In this document: positions 1 through 6,698 of the stretch, piece by piece
Layout of the letters: each line of letters opens with the position of its first letter
Numbering within the stretch: position 1 is the first letter of the stretch
Source: Clostridiales bacterium
GTDB taxonomy: Bacteria > Bacillota > Clostridia > Saccharofermentanales > Saccharofermentanaceae
Length of the DNA: 8,953 nucleotides
Direction of reading: 5' to 3'
Assembly (NCBI GenBank): GCA_003543635.1
Contig: DNAE01000125.1
Span: forward strand, 1 to 8,953
The notes under the pieces: model-generated
What the model saw: only the letters and a program-made list of their open reading frames with translations
Databases searched by the model: none
Told to the model about the DNA's origin: nothing
Position numbers and translations under genes: made by a program

Positions 1-433
1 CGAAATAGTTGTTGAAGTTTGTGTCATTGCAAAGATAACCGGTGGCATGGGAGAAAACGATGTCCGGATATTCCTTTGCGGCCTCGTCCATGGCATTCAG
101 GTAACCGAAGCTGATACCGAAGATGATGTCACATCCCTGACCTGCAAGCTGGTCGATGGCAGCCTTGACCTGTACGTCGTCCTCGGGAACGTTATCCACG
201 ATCTTGAGGTTGTCGGTCGTGGAAAGGCCCAGGTTCTCCATGGCTGTGGTGATACCCTTGTTGTGAGCGTATGTGTAGCCCGCAACATCGTTCTGGCCGT
301 TGATATAGATCGCACCTACGATGAACTCGTCATCGGAGCCGCTCTCCGAAGCCGTTCCGGAGCAGGAACAAAGTGCAAGCGATGTCGAGATGAGCATCAG
401 TGATGCGGTCAATACTGAAAGAAACTTTTTCAT
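1..433 (-). CDS. BMP-family (PnrA/TmpC-like) nucleoside-binding lipoprotein, N-terminal part
   Basis: Substrate-binding lipoprotein of the basic membrane protein (BMP) family, which delivers purine nucleosides to an ABC importer at the outer face of the membrane. The visible 144 residues begin with a signal peptide (KK near the N-terminus, hydrophobic core at about 4-21) and a lipobox-like LCSC with the likely lipidated cysteine at residue 24. A Ser/Gly/Asp linker follows, then the first lobe of a periplasmic-binding fold: FIVGAIYIN, a region corresponding to the nucleoside-contacting YTYAHNKG, a GCDIIFG strand, and SHATGY before the cut, all typical of BMP proteins. The gene is truncated by the window edge; full family members are about 350-400 residues. 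The start is supported by a perfect AGGAGG at 439-444, 5 nt upstream. It lies 45 nt downstream of xpt and is probably co-transcribed with it. The permease and ATPase genes would be expected further left but cannot be seen. The ligand (purine nucleoside) is inferred from the family and from xpt. Confidence 0.85.
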   Translation of the reverse strand, partial: MKKFLSVLTASLMLISTSLALCSCSGTASESGSDDEFIVGAIYINGQNDVAGYTYAHNKGITTAMENLGLSTTDNLKIVDNVPEDDVQVKAAIDQLAGQGCDIIFGISFGYLNAMDEAAKEYPDIVFSHATGYLCNDTNFNNYF

Positions 434-455
434 ATAGCCCTCCTGAATTTCTTTT

Positions 456-476
456 ATATGTAAAGTGATTACATAT
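456..476. repeat. Perfect inverted repeat between xpt and the lipoprotein gene
   Basis: Two 8-bp arms, ATATGTAA (456-463) and TTACATAT (469-476), are exact reverse complements separated by 5 nt. The repeat begins 2 nt after the xpt stop codon and ends 11 nt before the AGGAGG of the lipoprotein gene. The arms are AT-rich, so an mRNA hairpin would be weak, and no T-tract of terminator type follows. A dimeric regulator site, or an internal control element for the lipoprotein gene, is possible. I do not recognise the motif as a known operator. Confidence 0.5.
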
Positions 477-478
477 CG

Positions 479-1057
479 TTATTGCTTACGGAATGTTATC
501 CTTCCGTCGTCGGTCATCTCATCCACGATGGCCATGGACAAGACCTTCATACCCTTCTCCCTCAAGGTGTCGCCGCCCTTCTGGAAACCCTTCTCGATGG
601 CGATGGCGGCACCCGCCACCCGGGCACCCTGCTGATGCACGATATCGGTAAGTCCCATGAGGGCATTACCCGTGGCAAGAAAGTCGTCGGCAATGAGGAC
701 CACATCATCGCTGTCGATGTAATCCTTTGAAACTACTATCTCGTATGTCTGCTTATGTGTGTAGGAATAAACGGGAGCCTTTAATACTTCCCCGGATACG
801 TTGGCGGACTTGTGCTTCTTGGCAACCACCAGGGGTACTCCCATGGCATTGGCCGTGGCAAAGGCAAGGGGTATTCCCGACGCCTCCACGGTGAGGACCT
901 TCGTTACGCCGTCTTGGGCGAATACCCTTGCGGCCTCCTGTCCCATGAGCATCATGAGGGACGTATCCACTTTCTGGTTGAGAAAGCTTCCGACTTTGAG
1001 AACCTGACCGGGCAATACCACCCCTTCTTTAAGTATCCTATCCTCCAAAGCCTTCAT
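479..1057 (-). CDS. xpt: Xanthine phosphoribosyltransferase
   Basis: Cytoplasmic purine-salvage enzyme converting xanthine plus PRPP to XMP and pyrophosphate. At 192 residues it matches the usual length of about 190. The N-terminal segment EGVVLPGQVLKVGSFLN (residues 11-27) and the stretch VAKKHKS near 78-84 are typical of the Xpt family. The PRPP-binding loop is at about 119-131 (VVLIADDFLATGN), with the acidic pair D124-D125. The later AIEKGFQ.GG segment is also characteristic. The ATG at 1057 has GGAGG 6 nt upstream. The gene probably has its own promoter in the spacer at 1058-1126. In many Firmicutes xpt is controlled by a guanine riboswitch, but the 69-nt spacer here is too short for one plus a terminator, and I see none of its conserved loops. 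The downstream BMP lipoprotein suggests a purine uptake and salvage unit. Confidence 0.93.
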   Translation of the reverse strand: MKALEDRILKEGVVLPGQVLKVGSFLNQKVDTSLMMLMGQEAARVFAQDGVTKVLTVEASGIPLAFATANAMGVPLVVAKKHKSANVSGEVLKAPVYSYTHKQTYEIVVSKDYIDSDDVVLIADDFLATGNALMGLTDIVHQQGARVAGAAIAIEKGFQKGGDTLREKGMKVLSMAIVDEMTDDGRITFRKQ

Positions 1058-1063
1058 CAGACG

Positions 1064-1068
1064 CCTCC
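1064..1068 (-). promoter_or_regulatory. xpt ribosome binding site
   Basis: GGAGG lies 6 nt before the ATG at 1057 and fixes the xpt start. The site forms part of CCGCGGA (1066-1072), which is exactly complementary to TCCGCGG (1113-1119) in the upstream spacer. Confidence 0.75.
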
Positions 1069-1092
1069 GCGGTAATCGAAAAATACCTTTCT

Positions 1093-1101
1093 ATAATACC
1101 A
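1093..1101 (-). promoter_or_regulatory. Possible extended -10 promoter for xpt and the lipoprotein gene
   Basis: On the minus strand the sequence reads TGG followed by TATTAT, an extended -10 (TGn) with five of six matches to TATAAT. Transcription would start near 1086, about 29 nt before the xpt ATG. No convincing -35 box is seen 16-18 nt upstream; that position overlaps the terminator-like hairpin. The placement after the end of the preceding gene supports a new transcription unit. Confidence 0.4.
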
Positions 1102-1102
1102 C

Positions 1103-1120
1103 AAAAAACGTCCCGCGGAC
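1103..1120 (-). terminator. Weak terminator-like hairpin after the membrane protein gene
   Basis: On the minus strand GTCC-GCG-GGAC forms a 4-bp stem with a 3-nt loop, followed after one G by six T residues (1108-1103). It lies directly after the stop codon of the membrane protein gene. Position and T-tract suit an intrinsic terminator for the rplI-to-membrane-protein operon, but the stem is short, so read-through into xpt is likely. Confidence 0.4.
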
Positions 1121-1126
1121 TAATTG

Positions 1127-2701
1127 TCACGCAAAATCATATACGGAGATCAGATCGTGGTAATCTTCAAAGTAAAAGACATAAAGATCTCCGCTGTAAT
1201 AGGCGGTCTTCCGTTCATCCAGGGCCTCCTTGAAGGGGGCTCTCTCGTACTCGTCCCGCGTCAGTATCAGGACCGACGGCTCATCCGGGAACCCCTCCCG
1301 GTGGGAGGTCTCCTGAAGCCAGGGTCTGACAGAGGAGGGATCTCTGAAGTCCATGGTCTCCGAATCGGAGAAATGATACATGGTAACATCCCCGTCCGAC
1401 AGTTCGGTAATGACATTGGCGTTCCAGAAGGTGGAATACCCCACGTGGATATCCGATGCCTGCATATAGGCCAAAACACTGCGTTTATCATAGGTGATGT
1501 CGATCTTCCGGTATTCGAAGAACCAGGAGAAGCCGTTGATCGCAATATATGCCGACATAACGACCGAGAGGATACGCAAGAGCTTATCTTCCTTAACTTT
1601 TCTCGATACCAGGGCCCCGGCGATCACGGGTATGGAAAGGATCACCAAAGGGGTGATGTATCTTGAGATGGTGTCCTTGGTAAATATGAGCTGGATCACA
1701 AAGTAGACCGCAAGATCCCATGCAATAAAGCTTAAAGTCCAACCGTTCTTCTCCCCCCTGCCGTACCTGAAAGCGATCACCGCCAAAAGGACGAAGAATA
1801 CAAAGACAAAGAATCTGGTGACGGAGAAAAATCCCACGGGACCCGGGTAATAACCCATGTTCATCATGAGGAATCTCAGCTGCATACTGAGATACGAAAG
1901 ATCCATATCCCGGAACCTGATGAAGTCAAACCCCATGACATCAAAATGCCTCATAAGGACAAAGCGGTATATCAGGAACCCTCCGCCGCTGAGCAAAAGC
2001 AGGGATGCCGACTGGAACATCTCCGCCTTGCGGGTCCTGTCCTTCAGGAAGATAAAAAGGAAGGTTATAAAGAGCGGGAAATAGAACTGGGCGATGAGCC
2101 TTATGCCGCAAAGTCCGGAAAGGAATGCCAGGAACATCGCGAGCAACACTTCGGCATATTCCCTTTTCGAAGGCTTCTTCACATCGATCCTCGACACCCT
2201 GATGAACATGCCGAGGGACAGGAACATCAGTATCTGGGCGGGGATGTAGTAAAGTCCGATGATGTAATAAGTGAAATAATCAAAGGAAACCGGGGCCAGA
2301 AGTACGGCACCCGTTATGGGGAACAGCCGCTTTATATCCAGTTGGCCGCAAAGGAACCTCAGGGACAGCATGTAAAGAACCAGGTGCACCGCCGTGGTGA
2401 CGGTCCTGATGTAATGCCAGTTCCCCATGAAACGGAACAGCAAAGATGTTATCAGCTGTATGTGGAAGACCCTGATCTCCGAGGAATAGGACCATCTGTC
2501 GGTCAAGATCCCGCCCCTATCGGACAGTATCTTTGAAAGGAGCATATCCGAGGACATATCCGAATCGAGAAGATAGTCGGATCTTTGGGCAACAAATATC
2601 ACGGCGGCAACATATGAAGCAAAAAGAAGCAGCCATGACAGGAGATACAGGATATCTTCCCCACGGCTGCTCTTAAGTTTTTTAATGCTCAGAGATCTCA
2701 T
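1127..2701 (-). CDS. Multi-spanning membrane protein, GT-C glycosyltransferase-like
   Basis: A 524-residue integral membrane protein that I cannot name. A basic N-terminus leads into a first membrane helix (about 17-38). An extracytoplasmic loop with the acidic motif LLDSDMSSDM (44-53) and SSEIR (73-77) follows. About nine or ten further hydrophobic segments lie between roughly 94 and 387, including 145-168, 196-216, 223-241, 286-303, 314-333, 338-356 and 368-387. The last 135 or so residues form a soluble domain. An acidic first loop, many helices and a C-terminal soluble domain resemble GT-C lipid-linked-sugar glycosyltransferases. This is a fold-level guess and no donor or acceptor can be named. 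The ATG overlaps the ftsH stop codon (ATGA), so translation is probably coupled to ftsH; no strong ribosome binding site lies immediately upstream. It appears to be the last gene of the operon. Confidence 0.75.
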   Translation of the reverse strand: MRSLSIKKLKSSRGEDILYLLSWLLLFASYVAAVIFVAQRSDYLLDSDMSSDMLLSKILSDRGGILTDRWSYSSEIRVFHIQLITSLLFRFMGNWHYIRTVTTAVHLVLYMLSLRFLCGQLDIKRLFPITGAVLLAPVSFDYFTYYIIGLYYIPAQILMFLSLGMFIRVSRIDVKKPSKREYAEVLLAMFLAFLSGLCGIRLIAQFYFPLFITFLFIFLKDRTRKAEMFQSASLLLLSGGGFLIYRFVLMRHFDVMGFDFIRFRDMDLSYLSMQLRFLMMNMGYYPGPVGFFSVTRFFVFVFFVLLAVIAFRYGRGEKNGWTLSFIAWDLAVYFVIQLIFTKDTISRYITPLVILSIPVIAGALVSRKVKEDKLLRILSVVMSAYIAINGFSWFFEYRKIDITYDKRSVLAYMQASDIHVGYSTFWNANVITELSDGDVTMYHFSDSETMDFRDPSSVRPWLQETSHREGFPDEPSVLILTRDEYERAPFKEALDERKTAYYSGDLYVFYFEDYHDLISVYDFA

Positions 2702-4698
2702 CCCTGCGACGGATCTTTATCTTCCTTCTCTTCGGAAGGTGCGGGAGCTTCGGGCTCGGGCTCCGCTGCTTCAGGAGTCTCGGCTTCCGCCTCGGATTCA
2801 GCCTTCATCTTCGCCTCACGCTCCAGTATAGAGGTAAGGTCACCGTCGTTAACGAAGATCTCCTCGAACTCGGGAGCATCGACCTTAAGTACGGAGATGA
2901 GCCTTGTGGCAAGTCCCTCAACCACATTCTTCTTCTCGGTGAGTACTCTCTTGGCTCTGTCGTAGCACTCGTCTATGATCCTCTGGATCTCACGGTCGAT
3001 CTCAGCCGCCGTCGTATCGGAGTAGGGCTGTACCTGTCCGAAGGACATACCGACGAATACCTCGTCGTTATCGTCCCCGAAGACCATGTTCTTGAACTTG
3101 GGGGAGAGACCGAACCTCTTGACCATGGCTGCCGCAACACGGTGGCAGTACTGGAGGTCTCCCGATGCTCCGGTGGAGATCTCATCCAGGAAGAGCTCCT
3201 CTGCGGCACGTCCGCCGAGGGCCACCGTTATGGAGTCGAGGAGCATCTGCTCCGTCTGATAGTCGTAATCCTCCTTGGGCTTATAGGCCGTAAAGCCGCC
3301 GGCTCTGCCCGCGGGGATGATGGTGACACGATCCACCTTCTGGTAGTCGGAGATCGCCCTGACGAGAACGGCATGACCGGCCTCGTGGTATGCGGAGAGC
3401 CTCTTGGACTTCTCGGAGAGCTTCTTGGAGTTCTTCTCGGGACCCATCATGACTCTGAAGGTAGCGTCGCTGATCTCCAGAGCGGATATCTTCTTCTTGT
3501 TCCTTCTTGCTGCAAGAAGAGCTGCTTCGTTCAATACGTTTGCCAGATCGGCACCCGTGAATCCGGAGGTAGAGAGTGCGATCTCCTTGAAGTCCACATC
3601 CTCGGCCATGGGCTTGCCCTTGGCGTGTATCTTAAGGATCGCTTCCCTCTCGTCCGCATCGGGCTCATTGACCATTACCTGACGGTCAAATCTTCCGGGA
3701 CGGAGAAGAGCGGGATCCAGTACGTCGGGGCGGTTAGTTGCCGCGATGACGATAACATTCGTATTAACATCGAATCCGTCCATCTCAACGAGGATCTGGT
3801 TGAGGGTCTGTTCCCTCTCATCGTTACCGCCGCCGAGACCTGCGCCTCTCCTTCTTCCCACTGCATCGATCTCATCGATGAACACTACGGAGGGAGCGGC
3901 CTTCTTAGCATCGGCGAAAAGGCTCCTTACCCTTGCGGCACCGGCACCGACCAGCATTTCAACGAAGTCGGAACCCGAGATATAGAAGAAGGGAACTCCC
4001 GCCTCACCCGCAACGGCTCTGGCGAGCAAAGTCTTACCCGTACCGGGGACACCGTGAAGGAGAACTCCCTTGGGGATCTTTGCACCCATCTCGATATACT
4101 TTCTGGGAGCCTTAAGGAAATCGACGATCTCGGAAAGCTCCTCCTTCTCTTCAACGGAACCTGCCACATCCTTGAATCCCACCTTCATCTTGCCGGGATC
4201 CGTGAGCTTTGCCTTGTTGGAACCGAAGGCGAATACTCCGCCGCCGTCCTTGGCCTGTCTGTTGATGCTCATGAAGATAACGACTACGATGACGATCATT
4301 CCCACCGTGGTCAGAAGGTTTATGAGCGTACCCCAGTCGAAGGGCTCCGTGTAGTTATAGGACTCGATCTTACCGTCGGCCTTCGCCTCTTCGAGCTTAG
4401 CCACAAGATCGTCAACATAATCGTAGGGAATGCTCTGATTGAGGTATCCGGGGTCTCCGTTCTCATCCAGATACTCGAGCTTGACGGTGGTTCCGTCGAT
4501 GTCTACCTTGGTGACCTCATATTCTTCACTGTCGATATAGGAGATGACATCGGAGAGTTGCGTCTCATCCTGATCTCCTCCGATGTTATTACCGAACAGT
4601 ACGGTGGATAATACGATGAGCAGGACAAGGAGGACTCCGTAAAAGAGAAGTCCCGAACCCATCCCCGGTCTTTTGCGATTGTTATTCTTGTTTTCCAT
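2698..4698 (-). CDS. ftsH: ATP-dependent membrane zinc metalloprotease FtsH
   Basis: Membrane-anchored AAA+ protease that extracts and degrades misfolded membrane proteins and selected regulators. At 666 residues it is near family length. Order: membrane helix at about 16-35; extracytoplasmic domain at about 40-120; second helix at about 125-144; AAA+ module with Walker A GVPGTGKT (216-223), Walker B VVFIDEID (271-278) and a second region of homology [18 protein letters not shown] (321-338) carrying arginine fingers R333 and R336; then the protease with HEAGH (438-442) and the likely third zinc ligand D514 in TGASGD. Two positions are unusual. The pore-loop motif reads MLVG, with L249 where most FtsH have phenylalanine, and Walker A has V217 where proline is usual. 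The tail (about 631-666) is low-complexity, rich in Glu, Ala and Pro. The start lies one base after the hpt stop, with GAGG just upstream; the end overlaps the next gene by 4 nt. Confidence 0.96.
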   Translation of the reverse strand: MENKNNNRKRPGMGSGLLFYGVLLVLLIVLSTVLFGNNIGGDQDETQLSDVISYIDSEEYEVTKVDIDGTTVKLEYLDENGDPGYLNQSIPYDYVDDLVAKLEEAKADGKIESYNYTEPFDWGTLINLLTTVGMIVIVVVIFMSINRQAKDGGGVFAFGSNKAKLTDPGKMKVGFKDVAGSVEEKEELSEIVDFLKAPRKYIEMGAKIPKGVLLHGVPGTGKTLLARAVAGEAGVPFFYISGSDFVEMLVGAGAARVRSLFADAKKAAPSVVFIDEIDAVGRRRGAGLGGGNDEREQTLNQILVEMDGFDVNTNVIVIAATNRPDVLDPALLRPGRFDRQVMVNEPDADEREAILKIHAKGKPMAEDVDFKEIALSTSGFTGADLANVLNEAALLAARRNKKKISALEISDATFRVMMGPEKNSKKLSEKSKRLSAYHEAGHAVLVRAISDYQKVDRVTIIPAGRAGGFTAYKPKEDYDYQTEQMLLDSITVALGGRAAEELFLDEISTGASGDLQYCHRVAAAMVKRFGLSPKFKNMVFGDDNDEVFVGMSFGQVQPYSDTTAAEIDREIQRIIDECYDRAKRVLTEKKNVVEGLATRLISVLKVDAPEFEEIFVNDGDLTSILEREAKMKAESEAEAETPEAAEPEPEAPAPSEEKEDKDPSQG

Positions 4699-4699
4699 G

Positions 4700-5224
4700 T
4701 TACCTCACTATGCGTATCTCTTTAAGATTTCTGAATTGACCGTTGTAGTCCAGGCCGTAACCGACGATGAACTTATCCGGTATCACTATCCCGTTATAAT
4801 CCGGCTTAAGGTCGACTATCCTTCTGTCCGGCTTATCGAAGGCGGTGCAGATCCTGAGGCTCTTGGGTTCCTTCTTAAGGAGCATCTCCTTGAGGAGGTT
4901 GAGCGTTCTTCCCGTATCGATAATGTCTTCGACGATGAGGACATTCTGATCCTTGATGTCCGCGGAAAGATCCTTCTTGATCTTAAGGACTCCCGTGGAG
5001 CTGTCGCCGACGTAGCTGCTTACCTGCATGAAATCGATATTGACGGGCATCTTGAGCTCCCTCACCAGATCCGCGGCAAAAACAAAGGCACCCGTCAGAA
5101 TGGGGATAACGATGAGTTCCTCATCCTTGTAATCCCTGTTGATCTCCGCTGCCACTCTCTTTACCATCTGTGAGATCTCTTTGGAAGAGATCATGATCTC
5201 CGATGTGTCCATATCAATCGTCAT
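4700..5224 (-). CDS. hpt: Hypoxanthine-guanine phosphoribosyltransferase
   Basis: Cytoplasmic purine-salvage enzyme making IMP and GMP from hypoxanthine or guanine and PRPP. The 174-residue product carries the family signatures: LTG (43-45), the flexible-loop SSY (69-71), the PRPP-binding motif VLIVEDIIDTGRTL (95-108) with acidic pair E99-D100 and base-side D103, and the C-terminal VGYGLDY (154-160). The reported ATG at 5224 overlaps the end of tilS by 11 nt and has GGAGAGG directly against it, too close for ideal initiation. The ATG at 5212 (residue 5) is a good alternative: it falls one base after the tilS stop, mirrors the one-base hpt-ftsH gap, and gives an N-terminus like that of Bacillus Hpt. 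The tilS-hpt-ftsH order is conserved in many Firmicutes, which supports the assignment. Confidence 0.95.
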   Translation of the reverse strand: MTIDMDTSEIMISSKEISQMVKRVAAEINRDYKDEELIVIPILTGAFVFAADLVRELKMPVNIDFMQVSSYVGDSSTGVLKIKKDLSADIKDQNVLIVEDIIDTGRTLNLLKEMLLKKEPKSLRICTAFDKPDRRIVDLKPDYNGIVIPDKFIVGYGLDYNGQFRNLKEIRIVR

Positions 5225-6695
5225 CCTCTCCGATAATCAAAGATATCCTAAGCAGTCTTTCAGGTGTACCGTTCTCCCGGAGCCACGCCTTATGGGAGAC
5301 CTCATCGGTAAATCCCTCGCCATGACCTATGCCCGGTATCCACAGCACCCTGTCGCCGTCCGTCACGATGAGTATCCGCTCCCTCGAGGGAGAAGGTACC
5401 CTCCGTTCCGTGAAGAGTTTCTTGAGAGATTTGGTACAGGATGAGCCCGCTCTCTTGAAACTCATGGTGTTCACCGCCGCCCGCAGGGTCAACGCACCCT
5501 CCGTATCGGGATAAAACCACGACAAATTATTATACTCTATTGCACCCCTTTTCTCAACGATTTCCGCAACAACCTTTATATTACGCGTAATAAAGGACTC
5601 CGTTCCGGGTACCACCGGCACCATCAGATCGGCGGGTACAGTTACCAATCCCATATCCCTTGATATATCATCCATCGCCCTGTCCATATGGGCGGCTTCG
5701 CAGAATCCGAGCCTTGTTCCGGTGATGAAACACTTCCTGGAAAAGGGCATATCGATCACCGAAGTGCCCCCGGTATCCTTCTCCAAAAGCTCCGTGATCG
5801 ACTCCATATGGACCCGGGACAGATCCACAAGGTCCCCGAAGCTCTCTTCCCAGAGCCTTCTTATGAGCCTTGATCTTATGGCGGGATGCTGCTTTTTAAG
5901 GTCCTCCCTGTTAAGGCAAAGGAGATCTCCGATCCTTTCCGGAACATAGTTTTCTTCCACCACGGAGGCGATAAAGGAAAGATCGTCCGTCAGGAGCTGA
6001 TACGTATCGTTGACGGCTTCCCCGGGATCTTTCACGGACACCTCCGCGATCTTAGGGATAAGATCGTTCCTCCATCTGTTCCTGGTACATTCGGTAAGAT
6101 CGTTCGTATGGTCCTTTACGTAGGGGATGCCCCTTGTTTCCAGATAATCCAGTATCTCGGACTTCGAGAGGCACAAAAGGGGCCTTATAACGTCTCCGTT
6201 TACGGGGGAGGGGGACGTTAATCCCTCCAGCCCGCAGCCCCTGAAAAGGTTCATGAGGAAGGTCTCCGTTATGTCGTCCCTGTGGTGGGCAACGGCGATC
6301 TTATAGCTTCCCTTGATATTCTCCCGGGCAAATCTTCTGAAGGCCTGATATCTTAAGATCCTGCCGGTCTCTTCTTCACTCCTGCCCGTCTTCTCGCTTT
6401 CCTCCTTCACCCGGAAACTGAAGGCATAAAAGGGGATGCCCGCCTTTTGTGCCAGGGCCTTGGAAAACTCCTCATCCCTTTGGGCGTCTTCTCCCCGAAG
6501 GTTGTGATTTACGTGGATGGCAAAGATCTCCCCCTTGATATATCCGCTGTCCTTGAGCTCCTTCAAGAGCATCAGCAGAGCCGTGGAATCGGGTCCCCCC
6601 GACAGTCCCACGATCAGGTTGTCACATGAAAACAGATCGTTCCTCGATGCAAACGACAAGACTCTTTTGCCCTCGTTTGAAACATCCTTCCCCAT
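5214..6695 (-). CDS. tilS: tRNA(Ile)-lysidine synthetase
   Basis: Modifies the wobble cytidine of the CAU-anticodon tRNA-Ile to lysidine using ATP and lysine, so that the tRNA reads AUA and is charged with isoleucine. It is usually essential. The 493-residue product opens with the N-type ATP-pyrophosphatase domain: the PP-loop SGGPDS is at 32-37, HVNHNLRG at 61-68, and AHHRDD at 136-141, where GHHADD is more usual. The KDHTND and TRNRWRND segments near 194-210 correspond to the family D-x-x-N and RNR motifs. The C-terminal TilS tRNA-binding domain ends around MSFKRAG...KKLF and ILIVTDGDRVLWIPGIG. The ATG at 6695 lies 3 nt after the dnaB stop, with GGAAGGA in the dnaB end about 9 nt upstream, and the 3' end overlaps hpt. 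Direct placement after dnaB is less common than placement in the divIC/spoIIE neighbourhood. Confidence 0.94.
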   Translation of the reverse strand: MGKDVSNEGKRVLSFASRNDLFSCDNLIVGLSGGPDSTALLMLLKELKDSGYIKGEIFAIHVNHNLRGEDAQRDEEFSKALAQKAGIPFYAFSFRVKEESEKTGRSEEETGRILRYQAFRRFARENIKGSYKIAVAHHRDDITETFLMNLFRGCGLEGLTSPSPVNGDVIRPLLCLSKSEILDYLETRGIPYVKDHTNDLTECTRNRWRNDLIPKIAEVSVKDPGEAVNDTYQLLTDDLSFIASVVEENYVPERIGDLLCLNREDLKKQHPAIRSRLIRRLWEESFGDLVDLSRVHMESITELLEKDTGGTSVIDMPFSRKCFITGTRLGFCEAAHMDRAMDDISRDMGLVTVPADLMVPVVPGTESFITRNIKVVAEIVEKRGAIEYNNLSWFYPDTEGALTLRAAVNTMSFKRAGSSCTKSLKKLFTERRVPSPSRERILIVTDGDRVLWIPGIGHGEGFTDEVSHKAWLRENGTPERLLRISLIIGEDDD

Positions 6696-6698
6696 GGA

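Noticed and set aside
1092..1097. TATAAT on the plus strand as an antisense promoter
   Set aside because: No -35 box at suitable spacing and no plus-strand gene downstream. The match overlaps the minus-strand -10 as its near-palindromic partner.
1058..1126. Guanine/xanthine riboswitch upstream of xpt
   Set aside because: The spacer is shorter than a purine aptamer plus expression platform, and the conserved loop sequences are not seen.
1946..2536. 196-codon plus-strand frame opposite the membrane protein gene
   Set aside because: The translated sequence is rich in Gln, Glu, Arg and His without any domain, and the minus-strand frame gives a coherent multi-spanning protein.
3142..4611. Long (489-codon) open frame on the plus strand opposite ftsH
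   Set aside because: It is a shadow of the ftsH codon usage. The minus strand carries a complete FtsH with all motifs; the plus frame has no recognisable domain and no good ribosome binding site.
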